The position numbers were made by a program, and so were the translations under genes. This document shows positions 8,657-19,907 of a stretch of DNA of 64,000 bases, one piece after another. Under the pieces are notes generated by a model. It had not been told where the DNA came from. It did not search any database and saw nothing but the letters and a program-made list of their open reading frames with translations. The stretch comes from Yersinia artesiana (GTDB lineage Bacteria > Pseudomonadota > Gammaproteobacteria > Enterobacterales > Enterobacteriaceae), in assembly GCF_902726545.1 (NCBI RefSeq), contig NZ_CACVAD010000002.1, positions 1 to 64,000 on the forward strand, given 5' to 3'. Numbering within the stretch: the first letter of the stretch is position 1; every line of letters begins with the position of its first letter.

Positions 8657-9751
8657 TTAAGGTGCCGCAACCACAAAGGACTGCTGTTGAGCCTCGCTCG
8701 ACAGGCGCTGTTGCAGTTCAACAGCCTGCTGGCGGCTACTAAATGGCCCAAGCTGAACACGGTGGACGCTGCCATTGGTAGCGACTTTCCCCGGTACACC
8801 AAAACGTTGACTCAGACTCTGCTGCCAGGTTTGGGCACGGCTTGCATCACTCAGTGCGCCCACTTGAACCACATAGCCACCAGATGATGGGACGGTGGCC
8901 GGTGTTGCTGCCACTGACGAGGTAACAGGGCCGGGGTTAGCGACTACCGGTGGCTGTACCGATTGTGAACTCAGCGCGGGTTCGGAACTTTCGAGCACAC
9001 CTGCGGGTACGGGGGTTGCTGCCCGCAGGAAACCACTGCTTTGTGGTGCCACCGGCTGAGTCGCATCAGCACCGGACAAATGACTGTTATCGATAGGGCG
9101 CACAGGCGCACTTACTGCCGGAGCATCTTGCTGAATCGGGGTACCCATACCACTGGAAGTGAGGTCCGGGCGGCTGGGTAATGCATAGCTTTGCTTCGCG
9201 ATGGTGGTGCCAACCATTCCGGGGCCGGATAATGAGCCATCAGGTGCTACATTGATAAAATCAATCTTCACTTTGGTATTATTCGAAATATTTAGGCGGT
9301 CAGCGGCAGCTTTGGATAAATCAATCACCCGGCCAGGGGTATAGGGGCCGCGGTCATTGACGCGCACCACAATCTGGCGACCATTGCTGATGTTAGTGAC
9401 TCGCACATAGCTTGGGATGGGCAGAGTAGGGTGGGCGGCTGTTAATGCATTGGGATCAAAAATTTCGCCCGTTGCTGTAGAGTTGCCATTAGCCTCTTCA
9501 CCGTACCATGCCGCCAGCCCCACTTGACTGAAGTTTTGCGGGTCTTTAACGATGCTGTAAGACTGGCCATTCACTTTATAATCCTGATTAAAGTTAGGAT
9601 TGAAAGGTTCATAGCGTGGTTCTGCACCGCTTATTTCTACCACCGGGCCATTGTATGTCTGCTGCACCTGTTGCTGGGGGGCAGGAGGTTGACTGGTACA
9701 TGCTGATAGCAATACACCTGCGATGCCGATCCAAAGCCATTCCTTACGCAT
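8657..9751 (-). CDS. rlpA: Septal ring lytic transglycosylase-like lipoprotein RlpA
   Basis: This 364-residue lipoprotein has signal peptide 'VLLSAC' with lipidated C18. A double-psi beta-barrel (about 75-170, 'GLAAWYGEEANGNSTATGE' and 'VRVNDRGPYTPGRVIDLS') is followed by a Pro/Ser-rich linker and a C-terminal SPOR domain (about 288-360) that binds denuded septal glycan. In Pseudomonas RlpA cleaves such glycan; activity of the enterobacterial protein is less clear. The gene follows mrdB by 9 bases in one operon. Confidence 0.95.
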   Translation of the reverse strand: MRKEWLWIGIAGVLLSACTSQPPAPQQQVQQTYNGPVVEISGAEPRYEPFNPNFNQDYKVNGQSYSIVKDPQNFSQVGLAAWYGEEANGNSTATGEIFDPNALTAAHPTLPIPSYVRVTNISNGRQIVVRVNDRGPYTPGRVIDLSKAAADRLNISNNTKVKIDFINVAPDGSLSGPGMVGTTIAKQSYALPSRPDLTSSGMGTPIQQDAPAVSAPVRPIDNSHLSGADATQPVAPQSSGFLRAATPVPAGVLESSEPALSSQSVQPPVVANPGPVTSSVAATPATVPSSGGYVVQVGALSDASRAQTWQQSLSQRFGVPGKVATNGSVHRVQLGPFSSRQQAVELQQRLSSEAQQQSFVVAAP

Positions 9752-9760
9752 TGCTCACCT

Positions 9761-10873
9761 CTATAAATTCTTAGATAACATTTTTCGATGAGTATGTATC
9801 GACATCACGATACCAAACCCGGCCATCAGCACTATCAGCGCCGAGCCTCCGTAGCTGACCAAAGGCAAAGGTACGCCAACCACAGGTAAAATTCCACTTA
9901 CCATACCTATGTTAACAAACACATATACAAAGAGAATCAGCATTAGCCCGCCAACCATGACTCGGCCGAAGGTGGTTTGTGCATGAGCTGCAATCACCAA
10001 ACCCCGCATAATCAGGCACAAATAGAGGGCTAATAGTACCAATACGCCGATTAAACCTAACTCTTCTGCCAGTACAGCAAAGATAAAGTCGGTGTGGCGT
10101 TCTGGCAGGAATTCCAACTGTGACTGAGTTCCGTGCAGCCAGCCTTTACCTGATAACCCACCGGAACCAATAGCAATTTTAGACTGAATAATATGATAGC
10201 CCGCACCGAGTGGATCACTTTCTGGGTCTAGCAGCATCATCACGCGGTCTCGCTGATAGCCATGCATCAGGAAGAACCACAAAATAGGAATAAATGCGGC
10301 GACCAAAATGGCTGCAATGGCAATCAAACGCCAGCTCATACCGGAAAGGAACAGGACAAATAAGCCGGAGGCGGCTATCAGGATAGAGGTACCCAGATCG
10401 GGTTGTGCGGCGACCAATAAGGTCGGCATAAAGATTAAAATCAGTGCGATACCGGTATTTTTCAAGGACGGGGGGCAGACGTCGCGGTTCATAAAGCGTG
10501 CGACCATTAAGGGAACCGCAATTTTCGCAATTTCAGAGGGTTGGAAACGAATAAAGCCCAAATCCAGCCAGCGCTGTGCACCTTTACTGATTTGGCCAAA
10601 TGCATCAACCAAGACCAGTAAAATGACACAGACGAAATAGAGATAAGGCGCCCAGCTTTCATAGACGCGGGGCGGGATCTGCGCCATGACCAGCATCACA
10701 ACCAGGCCCATTGCAATTTGACCGACTTTGCGTTCCATCATGCCCATGTCTTGCCCGCTGGCGCTCCACATCACGAAGGCGCTATAAGCCAGCAGCGCCA
10801 GTACGCAAAGCAGAAACGGCAGGTCAATGTGCATTTTGTACCACAAAGAGCCTTTTTGTTGATTATCAGTCAT
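9761..10873 (-). CDS. mrdB: Peptidoglycan glycosyltransferase RodA (MrdB)
   Basis: This 370-residue SEDS-family protein has about ten membrane helices. Visible SEDS features include '[13 protein letters not shown]' and, near the C-terminus, '[16 protein letters not shown]'. RodA polymerises lipid II during cell elongation, in complex with PBP2, whose gene mrdA lies 36 bases upstream in the operon. Length is the same as in E. coli. Confidence 0.96.
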   Translation of the reverse strand: MTDNQQKGSLWYKMHIDLPFLLCVLALLAYSAFVMWSASGQDMGMMERKVGQIAMGLVVMLVMAQIPPRVYESWAPYLYFVCVILLVLVDAFGQISKGAQRWLDLGFIRFQPSEIAKIAVPLMVARFMNRDVCPPSLKNTGIALILIFMPTLLVAAQPDLGTSILIAASGLFVLFLSGMSWRLIAIAAILVAAFIPILWFFLMHGYQRDRVMMLLDPESDPLGAGYHIIQSKIAIGSGGLSGKGWLHGTQSQLEFLPERHTDFIFAVLAEELGLIGVLVLLALYLCLIMRGLVIAAHAQTTFGRVMVGGLMLILFVYVFVNIGMVSGILPVVGVPLPLVSYGGSALIVLMAGFGIVMSIHTHRKMLSKNL

Positions 10874-10909
10874 GAGTTACCTTAATCCGCTGCAACTAAT
10901 CTGCTTTAG

Positions 10910-12805
10910 CTAGTCTGCTTCAACGCCCGGAGGCAGAGGAGCTGCATCCGGTAATTCAGTGTTGTTATCGCCCAATAAGATATGGTCGAGAATTTGACGG
11001 GTAATCGTCCCTACCGCAGGCCCGGCCCCGCCGTTTTCTAAAATCATGGCGACAGATACCGTCGGGTTCTCGTAAGGGGCAAAGGCAACCATTAACTTAT
11101 GGTCACGTAAGTGCTCGGCCACTTTATGGGCATTATAGGTTTCATAGCTATACACTTGCGCGGTACCGGATTTGGCTGCTGCTTTATATGGCGTACCTTC
11201 AAAGAACTTACGCCCCGTTCCGTTCGGGCGGTTGGCTACGCCATACATGCCATCTTTAGCAATTTCCCAGTAGCCAGAATGAATATCGCCAATCTGAGTA
11301 CTGTCTTCTTGCTTATAAGGCACTAAAACGCCATCAATCCGAGTGCTTTGCAGCAAATGAGGTGTTTTAACTGCACCATCATTGATCAGGGTCATCAGGG
11401 CTTTTGCCATCTGAATAGGCGTGGCAGTCCAATAGCCCTGACCGATACCTACGGGGATGGTATCCCCTTGATACCAAGGTTTTTTATGGCGTTTTTGTTT
11501 CCATTCACGGGTCGGCATGAGGCCAGCCCGCTCTTCAGATAAGTCGATACCGGTGTATTCACCGTAACCGAATTTACTCATCCATGAGGATAAACGATCA
11601 ATCCCCATGTCATAAGCCACCTGATAGAAGAAGGTATCGGCCGACTCTTCCAACGCTTTGGTGACATTCAGCCGGCCATGGCCCCATTTCTTCCAGTCGC
11701 GAAAACGTTTTTCCGAACCGGGCAACTGCCACCAACCGGGATCAAATAGGCTGGTGTTTTTGGTAATAACACCGGCACTGAGAGCCGAAACCGCAATATA
11801 GGGCTTTACCGTTGAGGCAGGCGGGTAAACCCCTTGAGTGGCGCGGTTGATCAATGGGCGATTCGGATCGTTCAATAACCCTTGGTAATCTTTATTAGAG
11901 ATACCATCGACAAACAAATTCGGGTCATAGCTTGGGTTTGACACTAAGGCCAATATGCCACCGGTGCGCGGATCTGTTACCACTACTGCCGCACGGCTAC
12001 CACTTAACAACTGCTCAATATAGGTTTGCAAGTGCAAATCGAGTGTCAGATAAATGTCTTTACCGGCTTGCGGTGGTTGCTCATGTAATTGGCGGATCAC
12101 CCGGCCACGGTTATTGACTTCAACTTCTTCATAACCGGTTTTGCCGTGTAATACTGATTCATAATAGCGCTCAATACCCAGTTTGCCGATATCGTGGGTG
12201 GCGGCATAGTTCGCGAGAATACCTTCTTTATCCAGCCGCTCAACGTCTTTGTCGTTAATCTTGGAAACGTAGCCGATAACGTGGGTCAGCGCTGAGCCAT
12301 AAGGGTAGTAGCGGCGTTGGTAGCCTTTGACCTCAATGCCGGGGAAGCGGAACTGATTAACCGCGAAACGAGCGACCTGCACTTCGGTGAGCGGTGTTTT
12401 AACCGCAATAGAGGTAAAGCGGCGTGAGCGCTTACGCTCTTTTTCAAAATTGGCGATATCCTCATCCGTCAGATCTACTATCGGGCGCAGTGCATTGAGG
12501 GTCGCGGGGAGATCTTCAATTTTTTCCGGCATCAGTTCTAACTGATAAATCGTCCGGTTCATTGCCAGCGGAGTACCGTTACGGTCAAATATCATGCCGC
12601 GGCTAGGGGCGATAGGAACCAGTTTAATGCGGTTTTCATTGGAACGGGTGCGATAGTCTTCAAAACGGACGATCTGCAAATTGTACATGTTTGCGACCAA
12701 TATCCCACTTAGCAGCAGGATACCGAGGAACGCCACGAGGGCACGGCGGACAAACAAGGCTGACTCAGCCGAATAGTCGCGAAAAGGATTAGGTTCTTTT
12801 TTCAT
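10910..12805 (-). CDS. mrdA: Penicillin-binding protein 2 (MrdA), transpeptidase
   Basis: This 631-residue class B PBP has one N-terminal membrane helix (about 22-42), a PBP dimerisation domain (about 60-230) and a transpeptidase domain. Active-site motifs are 'STVK' near residue 330, 'SAD' near 387 and 'KSGTA' near 544. It crosslinks lateral-wall peptidoglycan as the partner of RodA and is the target of mecillinam in E. coli. The cluster order rlmH-mrdA-mrdB-rlpA is conserved. Confidence 0.97.
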   Translation of the reverse strand: MKKEPNPFRDYSAESALFVRRALVAFLGILLLSGILVANMYNLQIVRFEDYRTRSNENRIKLVPIAPSRGMIFDRNGTPLAMNRTIYQLELMPEKIEDLPATLNALRPIVDLTDEDIANFEKERKRSRRFTSIAVKTPLTEVQVARFAVNQFRFPGIEVKGYQRRYYPYGSALTHVIGYVSKINDKDVERLDKEGILANYAATHDIGKLGIERYYESVLHGKTGYEEVEVNNRGRVIRQLHEQPPQAGKDIYLTLDLHLQTYIEQLLSGSRAAVVVTDPRTGGILALVSNPSYDPNLFVDGISNKDYQGLLNDPNRPLINRATQGVYPPASTVKPYIAVSALSAGVITKNTSLFDPGWWQLPGSEKRFRDWKKWGHGRLNVTKALEESADTFFYQVAYDMGIDRLSSWMSKFGYGEYTGIDLSEERAGLMPTREWKQKRHKKPWYQGDTIPVGIGQGYWTATPIQMAKALMTLINDGAVKTPHLLQSTRIDGVLVPYKQEDSTQIGDIHSGYWEIAKDGMYGVANRPNGTGRKFFEGTPYKAAAKSGTAQVYSYETYNAHKVAEHLRDHKLMVAFAPYENPTVSVAMILENGGAGPAVGTITRQILDHILLGDNNTELPDAAPLPPGVEAD

Positions 12806-12879
12806 CCCACTGCTACTTCATTTTGCCCAAAACCAGCATCTTACTCAGAGCTATCACTTTACTCAGGTTCATCGCCCGC

Positions 12880-13350
12880 TTATTCCCGATGATAAGGGTG
12901 GTTGGTCGTAATACTCCAGGCACGATAGAGGCTTTCAGCCACTAAAACGCGCACTAAAGGGTGGGGTAGCGTCAACGGAGAGAGCGACCAGCTCTGCTCT
13001 GCGGCGGCTTTACAGGCCGGGGCTAATCCCTCAGGCCCGCCAATCAACAGGCTGACATCACGGCCATCCTGTTTCCAGCGTTCTAATTGCTGAGCCAACT
13101 GCGGGGTCTCCCAGGGAGTACCTGGGATATCCAGCGTGACAATACGGTTGTTTTTGCCAACCGCTGCCAGCATCAGCTCGCCTTCTTTTTCCAAAATGCG
13201 TTTGATATCCGCATTTTTGCCCCGTTTACCTGCGGGTATCTCTACCAGCTCGAAGGGCATATCTTTGGGAAAGCGGCGCAGGTAATCGGTAAAACCTGTC
13301 TGCACCCAGTCTGGCATTTTGGTGCCGACGGCTACCAGTTGCAGTTTCAC
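12880..13350 (-). CDS. rlmH: 23S rRNA (pseudouridine-1915-N3) methyltransferase RlmH
   Basis: This 156-residue SPOUT-class methyltransferase has the trefoil-knot motifs '[11 protein letters not shown]' and '[23 protein letters not shown]', ending 'NHPYHRE'. RlmH methylates pseudouridine 1915 in helix 69 of 23S rRNA on assembled 70S ribosomes. It starts 3 bases after the rsfS stop, so the two ribosome-related genes are translationally coupled. Confidence 0.96.
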   Translation of the reverse strand: MKLQLVAVGTKMPDWVQTGFTDYLRRFPKDMPFELVEIPAGKRGKNADIKRILEKEGELMLAAVGKNNRIVTLDIPGTPWETPQLAQQLERWKQDGRDVSLLIGGPEGLAPACKAAAEQSWSLSPLTLPHPLVRVLVAESLYRAWSITTNHPYHRE

Positions 13351-13353
13351 CGC

Positions 13354-13671
13354 TTAGCTCCAGAGTTTTTCCAGTTCATACATACGGCGGCTTTCTTCTT
13401 GCATCACATGCACAATCACTTCGCCTAAATCGACCACTACCCAGTCAGAAACACCCTGACCTTCGATACCCAAAGGTATCATGCCTGCCGCACGGGATTC
13501 CTGAACCAGGTTATCTGCCAATGCCATCACATGGCGGGTAGAGGTGCCGGTACAAATAATCATGTAATCAGTGATACTGGACTTACCCTGAACATCCAGA
13601 GTGATGATGTCCTGGCCTTTCAAATCATCGAGCTTGTCGATAACAAATTCTTGGAGCGCTTTACCTTGCAA
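13354..13671 (-). CDS. rsfS: Ribosome silencing factor RsfS
   Basis: This 105-residue Iojap/RsfS-family protein shows '[23 protein letters not shown]' and '[18 protein letters not shown]'. In stationary phase it binds L14 on the large subunit and blocks joining with the small subunit. It is the first gene before rlmH. In E. coli the upstream neighbours are cobC and nadD; here cobC is missing and an ERIC region lies between rsfS and nadD. Confidence 0.95.
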   Translation of the reverse strand: MQGKALQEFVIDKLDDLKGQDIITLDVQGKSSITDYMIICTGTSTRHVMALADNLVQESRAAGMIPLGIEGQGVSDWVVVDLGEVIVHVMQEESRRMYELEKLWS

Positions 13672-13902
13672 AGGTTCCCCCTCGGGTGATTTCTGTCTAT
13701 AACGTTCTCAGGTACTGTTTCACAGGATACCCCGTGGACAGTTACCGGTAGCGAACGGTTATGATGTATTTATCGGCAGGATGCCGCTGAAAGCCAGCTG
13801 TTTATGCTAATTCACAGGGGTTTTCAGCGAATACCTGAAATTTAGCGGCGGAGTATAACATGGGTCAATGCATCGCGATATAAACCCTCAGCCACGAATC
13901 GC

Positions 13903-14092
13903 TTTCATACTTGAAGCCACAGGGGTGTTCGCTACGTTCACTCACCCGAATCACTTACCTGAGTAAGCTCATCGGGGCTAATGAGCCTCATCCTTGAGGC
14001 TCACCCTACGGGCTAGCATAAATGCTGTTCAAATCGGTTCCCGACCGATTTGTCATTCTCTTGCTGCCTACCTGCAACTTCAATTATTTTGG
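13903..14092. repeat. ERIC-type repeat with internal insertion
   Basis: The left part (about 13903-13990: tttcatacttgaag ... cacccgaatcacttacctgagtaagctcat) and the right end (gctgcctacctgcaacttcaattat) match the enterobacterial repetitive intergenic consensus from memory. Between them lies about 65 extra bases with two hairpins, gagcctc/gaggctc and caaatcgg/ccgatttg (about 14027-14052). Two other ERICs in this window lack the insert. The right end overlaps the 3' end of nadD. Confidence 0.8.
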
Positions 14093-14748
14093 CGATATAA
14101 ACCTTGTAACTCAATATATCGCTGTACAGCACGTGGCAGGAGATCATCGCAACTTTCGCCGTTATGACGCCGATGGCGAATATCAGTGGCAGAAATGTCC
14201 AGTAAAGGCGTATCTGCCAGATAAATTGCACCATGCGGGCGCAGGCTCAGTGCTTGTGGATCAAAAACGCGATGAGCATCAAGCCATTGCTGTAGCTCTG
14301 GTGTTTCCAGTGTTTGCGCATAGCCTGGGCGAGCGCACACTAGCAAATGACACACATCTAACAATGACTGCCAGCGATGCCATTTATGCAGCGATAATAA
14401 TGAATCTTGCCCAATAATAAACGCTAAGGGACGTTCAGCACCACGTTCTTTACGAAGTGACTCCAAGGTGTCAATGGTGAATGATGGGGTATCACGCAAT
14501 AACTCTCGTGAATCAACACTGAACAATGGGTTGCCGGCCACAGCCAGTTCGACCATTTTTAGCCGCTGCTGTGCATTGGCCTCAGGTTGAGGGCGATGAG
14601 GTGGCACATGATTAGGTAGCAAAATAATGTGTTGCAAACCCACTTGTTGAGCCAATGCTTCAACAGGCTTTAAATGGCCATAATGAATGGGATCAAAAGT
14701 ACCGCCGAACAGGGCATACAGGGTGCGAGTCGGGGATTTATTGGGCAT
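14080..14748 (-). CDS. nadD: Nicotinate-nucleotide adenylyltransferase NadD
   Basis: This enzyme makes nicotinate adenine dinucleotide from NaMN and ATP in NAD synthesis. From the ATG at 14748 it has 222 residues. The nucleotidyltransferase motif '[11 protein letters not shown]' lies at 15-25, and the C-terminal '[11 protein letters not shown]' is the ISxTxxR-like motif. The alternative ATG at 14778 would overlap holA by 41 bases, so 14748 is preferred, with an 11-base overlap. The last residues 'QNN' and the stop codon lie inside the ERIC right end, so the original terminus was probably replaced. Confidence 0.93.
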   Translation of the reverse strand: MPNKSPTRTLYALFGGTFDPIHYGHLKPVEALAQQVGLQHIILLPNHVPPHRPQPEANAQQRLKMVELAVAGNPLFSVDSRELLRDTPSFTIDTLESLRKERGAERPLAFIIGQDSLLSLHKWHRWQSLLDVCHLLVCARPGYAQTLETPELQQWLDAHRVFDPQALSLRPHGAIYLADTPLLDISATDIRHRRHNGESCDDLLPRAVQRYIELQGLYRQNN

Positions 14749-15772
14749 CAAAAAAACTCTCAGGTAAAATTTTTCCACACATCAGCATAGATAGTGTTTC
14801 TAGCTCCGGCCAGATTGACTGACCGTAATCCTGTTTCAGGCGAACTTCCATCTGTGTCAGTAAACGCACGGCTTGTTGCAGTTGTGGCATGGAAAGACGT
14901 TGTAGCGCTTGGGTCATCATCGGACGACGATTTTGCCACACTTTAAATTGATCGAATAATGTTCGCAGTGGCACCTGCTCCATGCGGCGCTTTAGCGTTA
15001 ACAATTGCAATAACTCGCGCTGAAGCGTGCGTAGCAAAATAACCGGCTCACTGTCTTCCTGCTGTAATTGTTGCAGGATATGCCAGGCACGTTTGCTTTT
15101 CCCCGCCAGCAAAGCATCAAGCCAGTGGTAAGGGGTGAAATGTGCGGCATCGTTGACGGCTTGCTCTACTTTGGGCAGTGTTAATTTACCGTCCGGATAG
15201 AGTAATGATAGGCGTTCCAATGCCTGTGATAACGCCAGCAGGTTACCCTCATAGCAGTAGCAAAGTAGCTGAACGGCGGCATCATCAATATCTAAATTTA
15301 GACTTTTGGCGCGCGTGCTTACCCAACGAGGGAGCTGCGCCTGTTCTGGTGTCTGGCAACTGACGAACACCGCATTTGGGCTGAGAGCTTTAAACCATGC
15401 GCTGTTTTCTTGCGCTTTAGTCAACTTATTGGCGCGCAATATCAGCAGAATATCTGGGTGCAAAAGGCCGGATAATTTGACCAATTGCTCATTCATCGGT
15501 GCAGTTAATCCACTGTCAGGGAAACTTAACTGTAATATTTGGCGGTTGGCAAATAAGCTCAGCGCCTGACAAAGGCTAAAAATATTGTCCCATTCAGTGT
15601 GGGCATCCAGTGAAAAACTGAAATACTCACTGAAATCATGCGCTGCTGCTACACGGCGAATATGGTCCTGACTTTCCTGTAATAACAAGGGTTCGTTACC
15701 ACACAACAGATAACAAGCGCGCAGCCCCTCATGGAGCTGCGCGACAAGTTGTTCAGGATAAACTCGGATCAT
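14738..15772 (-). CDS. holA: DNA polymerase III delta subunit HolA
   Basis: This 344-residue clamp-loader subunit starts '[34 protein letters not shown]' in outline, the typical delta N-terminal AAA-like domain without a Walker motif. HolA opens the beta sliding clamp in the gamma complex. It overlaps lptE by 4 bases (ATGA) upstream and nadD downstream. The cluster leuS-lptE-holA-nadD is conserved. Confidence 0.95.
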   Translation of the reverse strand: MIRVYPEQLVAQLHEGLRACYLLCGNEPLLLQESQDHIRRVAAAHDFSEYFSFSLDAHTEWDNIFSLCQALSLFANRQILQLSFPDSGLTAPMNEQLVKLSGLLHPDILLILRANKLTKAQENSAWFKALSPNAVFVSCQTPEQAQLPRWVSTRAKSLNLDIDDAAVQLLCYCYEGNLLALSQALERLSLLYPDGKLTLPKVEQAVNDAAHFTPYHWLDALLAGKSKRAWHILQQLQQEDSEPVILLRTLQRELLQLLTLKRRMEQVPLRTLFDQFKVWQNRRPMMTQALQRLSMPQLQQAVRLLTQMEVRLKQDYGQSIWPELETLSMLMCGKILPESFFDAQ

Positions 15773-16392
15773 TGGGCAGAGGCACTGACGGCAGGTTTGC
15801 CAATATTAATTTCTTCGACATCAGCCATTTTAGCAGCACCGGTGGCAGTCTGACTGCCAGTGAGTGTATCGCCATTTTCCTGTGCGTTTTTTATTTCCGC
15901 GGCATGTACCACCAACAACTTACGCACTAACTGTTGCGCCGCCTGGTCACGCATTTCCTGACGCAGCACTTCGGCTTCAGCTTCTTTCGCCAGTGCGGTT
16001 AACGGGTTATCGAAGAAGGTACGGAAGACATTCACCCGAATTGGGTAAATATCATGACCTGGAATCAATACTTGCGCCTGAACGTGTAATACCAACTGAT
16101 ACTCGGCTGTCACACCGTTACGGAAGATAGACACGGTATCCTGACTCTGGGATGAACCGATAATCCGCAGTGTTGGCAAGTCTTTGCGCATCGGGTCATC
16201 AACAATAGTGACGTTACTTAAACGCAATTGTTGGCGTATCGCACGGGTTAACGGGCCATAAGGATCTCTACTTTCCAGCAACAGTTTTTGCAGTTCAGGT
16301 GGCACCTGAGTGGTGCCGCGCAGATTAAAGCCACAGCCCGCGGTGACCAGCACCGCCAACCCCAGCAACAGCATCAGAATACGATGTCGCAC
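15769..16392 (-). CDS. lptE: LPS-assembly lipoprotein LptE
   Basis: This 207-residue outer-membrane lipoprotein has lipobox 'LVTAGC', with lipidated C20 and Gly at +2 outside the inner-membrane retention rule. '[18 protein letters not shown]' is typical of LptE. It plugs the LptD barrel and is needed for LPS delivery to the cell surface. The C-terminal tail after about residue 165 is Ala/Gly-rich and less conserved. It sits between leuS and holA. Confidence 0.95.
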   Translation of the reverse strand: MRHRILMLLLGLAVLVTAGCGFNLRGTTQVPPELQKLLLESRDPYGPLTRAIRQQLRLSNVTIVDDPMRKDLPTLRIIGSSQSQDTVSIFRNGVTAEYQLVLHVQAQVLIPGHDIYPIRVNVFRTFFDNPLTALAKEAEAEVLRQEMRDQAAQQLVRKLLVVHAAEIKNAQENGDTLTGSQTATGAAKMADVEEINIGKPAVSASAQ

Positions 16393-16406
16393 AACTCCTC
16401 CTTGCC

Positions 16407-18989
16407 TTAACCTACAACCAGGTTAAGCAGTTTGCCAGGGACATAGATGACTTTACGTACAGTAACCCCATCCAGGTATTTAGCCACCAAGTGTTCCTGA
16501 CCAGCACGTTCACGCACTTGCTGTTCAGTGGCATCGGCTGGCACAGTAATGCGGCCACGCACTTTGCCATTAACCTGTACGACCACTAATTTAGAGTCTT
16601 CAACCATCGCCTGTTCATCAGCGACTGGCCATGGTGCGGTATCAATATCACCCTCGCCACCCAGCGCTTGCCACAAGCTGAAACAAACATGGGGGGTGAA
16701 TGGATAAAGCATACGAACCACTGCCAGTAATGCTTCTTGCAGCAGAGCACGGTCTTGCTCGGTTTCCTGCGGTGCGCGGCCCAGCTTATTCATCAACTCC
16801 ATCACCGCAGCAATCGCGGTATTGAAAGTTTGACGGCGGCCCACGTCATCAGTGACTTTGGCAATGGTTTTGTGCAGGTCGCGACGCAATGATTTCTGCT
16901 CTTCCGTCAGGCTGGCAACATCCAGTGGTGCGGTTGCTCCTTTGGCGGTGTGATCATAGGCCAGACGCCAGACGCGTTTCAGGAAGCGGTTAGCCCCTTC
17001 AACACCTGATTCCTGCCATTCCAGCGTCATTTCTGCCGGTGAAGCAAACATCATAAACAGGCGCACGGTATCAGCACCGTACTTTTCTACCATGACTTGC
17101 GGGTCGATACCGTTATTTTTCGATTTCGACATTTTGCTCATGCCTGCGTAAACCAGTTCATGGCCTTCGGCATCAGTCGCTTTAACAATACGGCCTTTAT
17201 CATCACGCTCAACAATGGCATCAACCGGTGAAACCCAGATACGTTCACCGTTGGAACCGGTGTAGTAGAAGGCATCTGCCAGAACCATACCCTGACACAG
17301 CAGGCGCTTGGCTGGCTCATCAGAGTCAACTAAACCTGCGTCACGCAGCAATTTGTGGAAAAAGCGGAAATACATCAGGTGCATGATGGCATGTTCGATA
17401 CCACCGACATATTGATCGACCGGCAGCCAATAGTTGGCGGCGGCTGGATCCAGCATACCTTTATCAAATTGTGGACAGGTGTAGCGCGCGTAATACCATG
17501 ATGATTCCATAAAGGTATCAAAGGTATCGGTTTCACGCAGGCCGGGCATACCATTAACGGTAGTTTTTGCCCACTCAGGATCGGCCTTTATTGGGCTGGT
17601 AATACCATCCATCACCACATCTTCCGGCAGGATAACCGGCAGTTGATCTTCAGGTGTCGGTACCACGGTGCCGTCTTCCAGGGTCACCATCGGGATAGGC
17701 GCACCCCAATAACGCTGGCGGGAAACACCCCAGTCACGCAGGCGATAGTTGACTTTTCGCTGGCCCACGCCGAGGGCGACCAGTTTGTCGGCGACAGCAT
17801 TGAAGCCATCTTCATAATTCAGACCATCAAACTCACCGGAGTTGAACAGTATGCCTTTCTCGGTCATGGCTTCCTGGCTCAAGTCTGGCTCACTGCCATC
17901 AGCGGCCAAAATAACCGGTTTGATTGGCAAATTATATTTAGTCGCAAATTCCCAGTCGCGGGCATCGTGGCCTGGAACCGCCATTACCGCACCGGTGCCG
18001 TAATCCATCAAGACAAAGTTAGCCGCCCAGATAGGTAATTTTTCACCTGTCAGTGGATGGATGGCGTACAGGCCGGTGGCCATGCCTTTTTTCTCCATGG
18101 TGGCCATTTCAGCTTCGGCAACCTTGGTGTTACGGCATTCAGCAACAAAATCAGCCAGTGCGGGGTTAGTCGCCGCGGCTTGTAATGACAGCGGGTGACC
18201 AGCAGCAACGGCTACGTAGGTTACCCCCATAAAGGTGTCTGGACGCGTGGTGTAAACGGAGAGCTTCTCTTCGCTATCCGCGACGTCGAAAATGATATCA
18301 ACCCCTTCGGAGCGGCCAATCCAGTTACGCTGCATCGTCTTGACTTGTTCTGGCCAGCTTTCCAGCGTGTCCAGGTCATTAAGCAATTGATCAGCGTAAT
18401 CAGTGATTTTAATAAACCACTGTGGGATTTCTTTACGTTCAACTTTGGTATCACAACGCCAGCAGCAGCCGTCGATAACCTGCTCGTTAGCCAAAACGGT
18501 CAGATCGTGTGGACACCAGTTAACCGCAGAGGTCTTTTTGTAGACCATGCCTTTCTCATACAATTTGGTGAAGAACCACTGTTCCCAACGATAGTAATCG
18601 GGGTCACAGGTGGTAATCTCGCGATCCCAATCGTAGCCGAAGCCCAGTAACTTTAACTGGTTCTTCATGTATTCGATGTTGTCGTAAGTCCAGGGGGCCG
18701 GAGCGGTATTGTTTTTTACCGCAGCACCTTCAGCTGGCAGACCAAATGCATCCCAGCCGATAGGCTGTAGCACGTTTTTGCCCAGCATGCGCTGGTAACG
18801 GGAGATAACATCACCAATGGTGTAGTTACGAACGTGCCCCATATGTAGGCGTCCTGACGGATACGGCAGCATGGATAGGCAGTAATATTTTTCTTTGCTG
18901 GTATCTTCAGTGACTTTAAAAGTTTGCTTCTCTTGCCAGTGAAGCTGTACTTGCGTTTCGATATCTTCTGGGCGGTATTGCTCTTGCAT
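16407..18989 (-). CDS. leuS: Leucyl-tRNA synthetase LeuS
   Basis: This 860-residue class I synthetase has the ATP-binding 'HMGH' (HIGH) motif in '[15 protein letters not shown]' near residue 45 and 'KMSKS' near 620. Between them is the CP1 editing domain that hydrolyses mischarged Leu-tRNA ('[20 protein letters not shown]'). Length equals the E. coli enzyme. It is the first gene of the leuS-lptE-holA-nadD group, and the gap to lptE is 14 bases. Confidence 0.98.
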   Translation of the reverse strand: MQEQYRPEDIETQVQLHWQEKQTFKVTEDTSKEKYYCLSMLPYPSGRLHMGHVRNYTIGDVISRYQRMLGKNVLQPIGWDAFGLPAEGAAVKNNTAPAPWTYDNIEYMKNQLKLLGFGYDWDREITTCDPDYYRWEQWFFTKLYEKGMVYKKTSAVNWCPHDLTVLANEQVIDGCCWRCDTKVERKEIPQWFIKITDYADQLLNDLDTLESWPEQVKTMQRNWIGRSEGVDIIFDVADSEEKLSVYTTRPDTFMGVTYVAVAAGHPLSLQAAATNPALADFVAECRNTKVAEAEMATMEKKGMATGLYAIHPLTGEKLPIWAANFVLMDYGTGAVMAVPGHDARDWEFATKYNLPIKPVILAADGSEPDLSQEAMTEKGILFNSGEFDGLNYEDGFNAVADKLVALGVGQRKVNYRLRDWGVSRQRYWGAPIPMVTLEDGTVVPTPEDQLPVILPEDVVMDGITSPIKADPEWAKTTVNGMPGLRETDTFDTFMESSWYYARYTCPQFDKGMLDPAAANYWLPVDQYVGGIEHAIMHLMYFRFFHKLLRDAGLVDSDEPAKRLLCQGMVLADAFYYTGSNGERIWVSPVDAIVERDDKGRIVKATDAEGHELVYAGMSKMSKSKNNGIDPQVMVEKYGADTVRLFMMFASPAEMTLEWQESGVEGANRFLKRVWRLAYDHTAKGATAPLDVASLTEEQKSLRRDLHKTIAKVTDDVGRRQTFNTAIAAVMELMNKLGRAPQETEQDRALLQEALLAVVRMLYPFTPHVCFSLWQALGGEGDIDTAPWPVADEQAMVEDSKLVVVQVNGKVRGRITVPADATEQQVRERAGQEHLVAKYLDGVTVRKVIYVPGKLLNLVVG

Positions 18990-19367
18990 GGCGGCCGGTG
19001 GTCCTATAGTGAAAAACAGCTACGCCTGTAGCATCATCTGTTTCATATCATAAAGAGAGATCCGCATAGCATAGCTGATAAGCGGCAGCGGCAACAACAC
19101 TCTGCATCCTACAGGAGGCTTTTTCTGCGCAGTGAATGGCAGAAATCATCAAAGCGGGGCAGGAACAACCTGATGATGACGTGACTTCAGTCATTTACGA
19201 CTAAAATAATTAACGTTAGCTTTAATATCAGAGAAAGTATGAGCAGATAACAGAGACGGGTAACTCAAGCAGATGACAGGCCCTATTTTCTTTGTCACAA
19301 CGTTGGCTTTATCACAATTTGCTTTATCACAATTTGCTTTATCACAACCGTGGATCGAGGAGACTGT
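18990..19367. other. Divergent intergenic region leuS / ybeL
   Basis: About 380 bases between divergent genes. It must hold the leuS and ybeL promoters. The only clear structure is the 15-base tandem repeat at 19291-19352. No operator was recognised. Confidence 0.4.
19291..19352. repeat. Tandem 15-base repeat upstream of ybeL
   Basis: The unit tttatcacaatttgc occurs twice exactly (19308-19322 and 19323-19337). It is followed by a third partly matching copy (19338-19352) and preceded by a diverged copy starting tttgtcacaa at 19291. The last copy ends about 15 bases before the ybeL ATG, so copy-number change could alter promoter or leader spacing. Confidence 0.75.
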
Positions 19368-19850
19368 ATGAACAAGGTAGCTCAATATTATCGTGAGTTG
19401 GTGACATCACTGACTGAACGCTTGAAAAATGGTGAACGTGATATCGATAAGCTGGTGGACAGCGCCGAACAGCGGTTGGATGCCGTAGAAGAGTTATCCC
19501 GCAGTGAAGTTGAGCAAATTATCCAGGCGGTGCGGCGTGATCTGGAAGAGTTTGCTCGTAGCTATGAAGAAAGTAAGGATGAATTCACTGATAGCGTATT
19601 TATGCGTGTTATCAAAGAAAGCTTGTGGCAAGAACTGGCTGATATCACCGATAAAACGCAATTAGAGTGGCGTGAAGTGTTTAAAGATGTCAGTCATCAT
19701 GGGGTTTATCACAGCGGAGAGGTGGTTGGCTTAGGCAATCTGGTCTGTGAAAAATGCCACTATCATCTGGCTTTCTATACCCCAGAAGTGCTGCCAGTCT
19801 GCCCAAAATGCGGCCATGATCAGTTTACGCGTCGGCCATTCCAGCCTTGA
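19368..19850 (+). CDS. ybeL: Zinc-ribbon protein YbeL
   Basis: This 160-residue protein of the DUF1451/YbeL family has an N-terminal helical, charged part (about 1-100, coiled-coil-like with many Glu, Arg and Ser) and a C-terminal zinc ribbon 'CEKCHYH ... CPKCGHDQF' (about 130-155). The function is not established. The ATG at 19368 has a clear 'gagga' ribosome-binding site; the six upstream codons are not homologous. It is convergent with gltL and shares its terminator. Confidence 0.92.
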   Translation: MNKVAQYYRELVTSLTERLKNGERDIDKLVDSAEQRLDAVEELSRSEVEQIIQAVRRDLEEFARSYEESKDEFTDSVFMRVIKESLWQELADITDKTQLEWREVFKDVSHHGVYHSGEVVGLGNLVCEKCHYHLAFYTPEVLPVCPKCGHDQFTRRPFQP

Positions 19851-19872
19851 TAGCGGGTGGTACATATACAAT

Positions 19873-19894
19873 CTCCCCCATCAATGTGGGGGAG
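19873..19894. terminator. Bidirectional terminator between ybeL and gltL
   Basis: ctccccca / tgggggag (with one bulge) forms a strong GC stem with a short loop between the convergent ybeL and gltL stops. Confidence 0.75.
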
Positions 19895-19907
19895 TTATAG
19901 CCATTAA

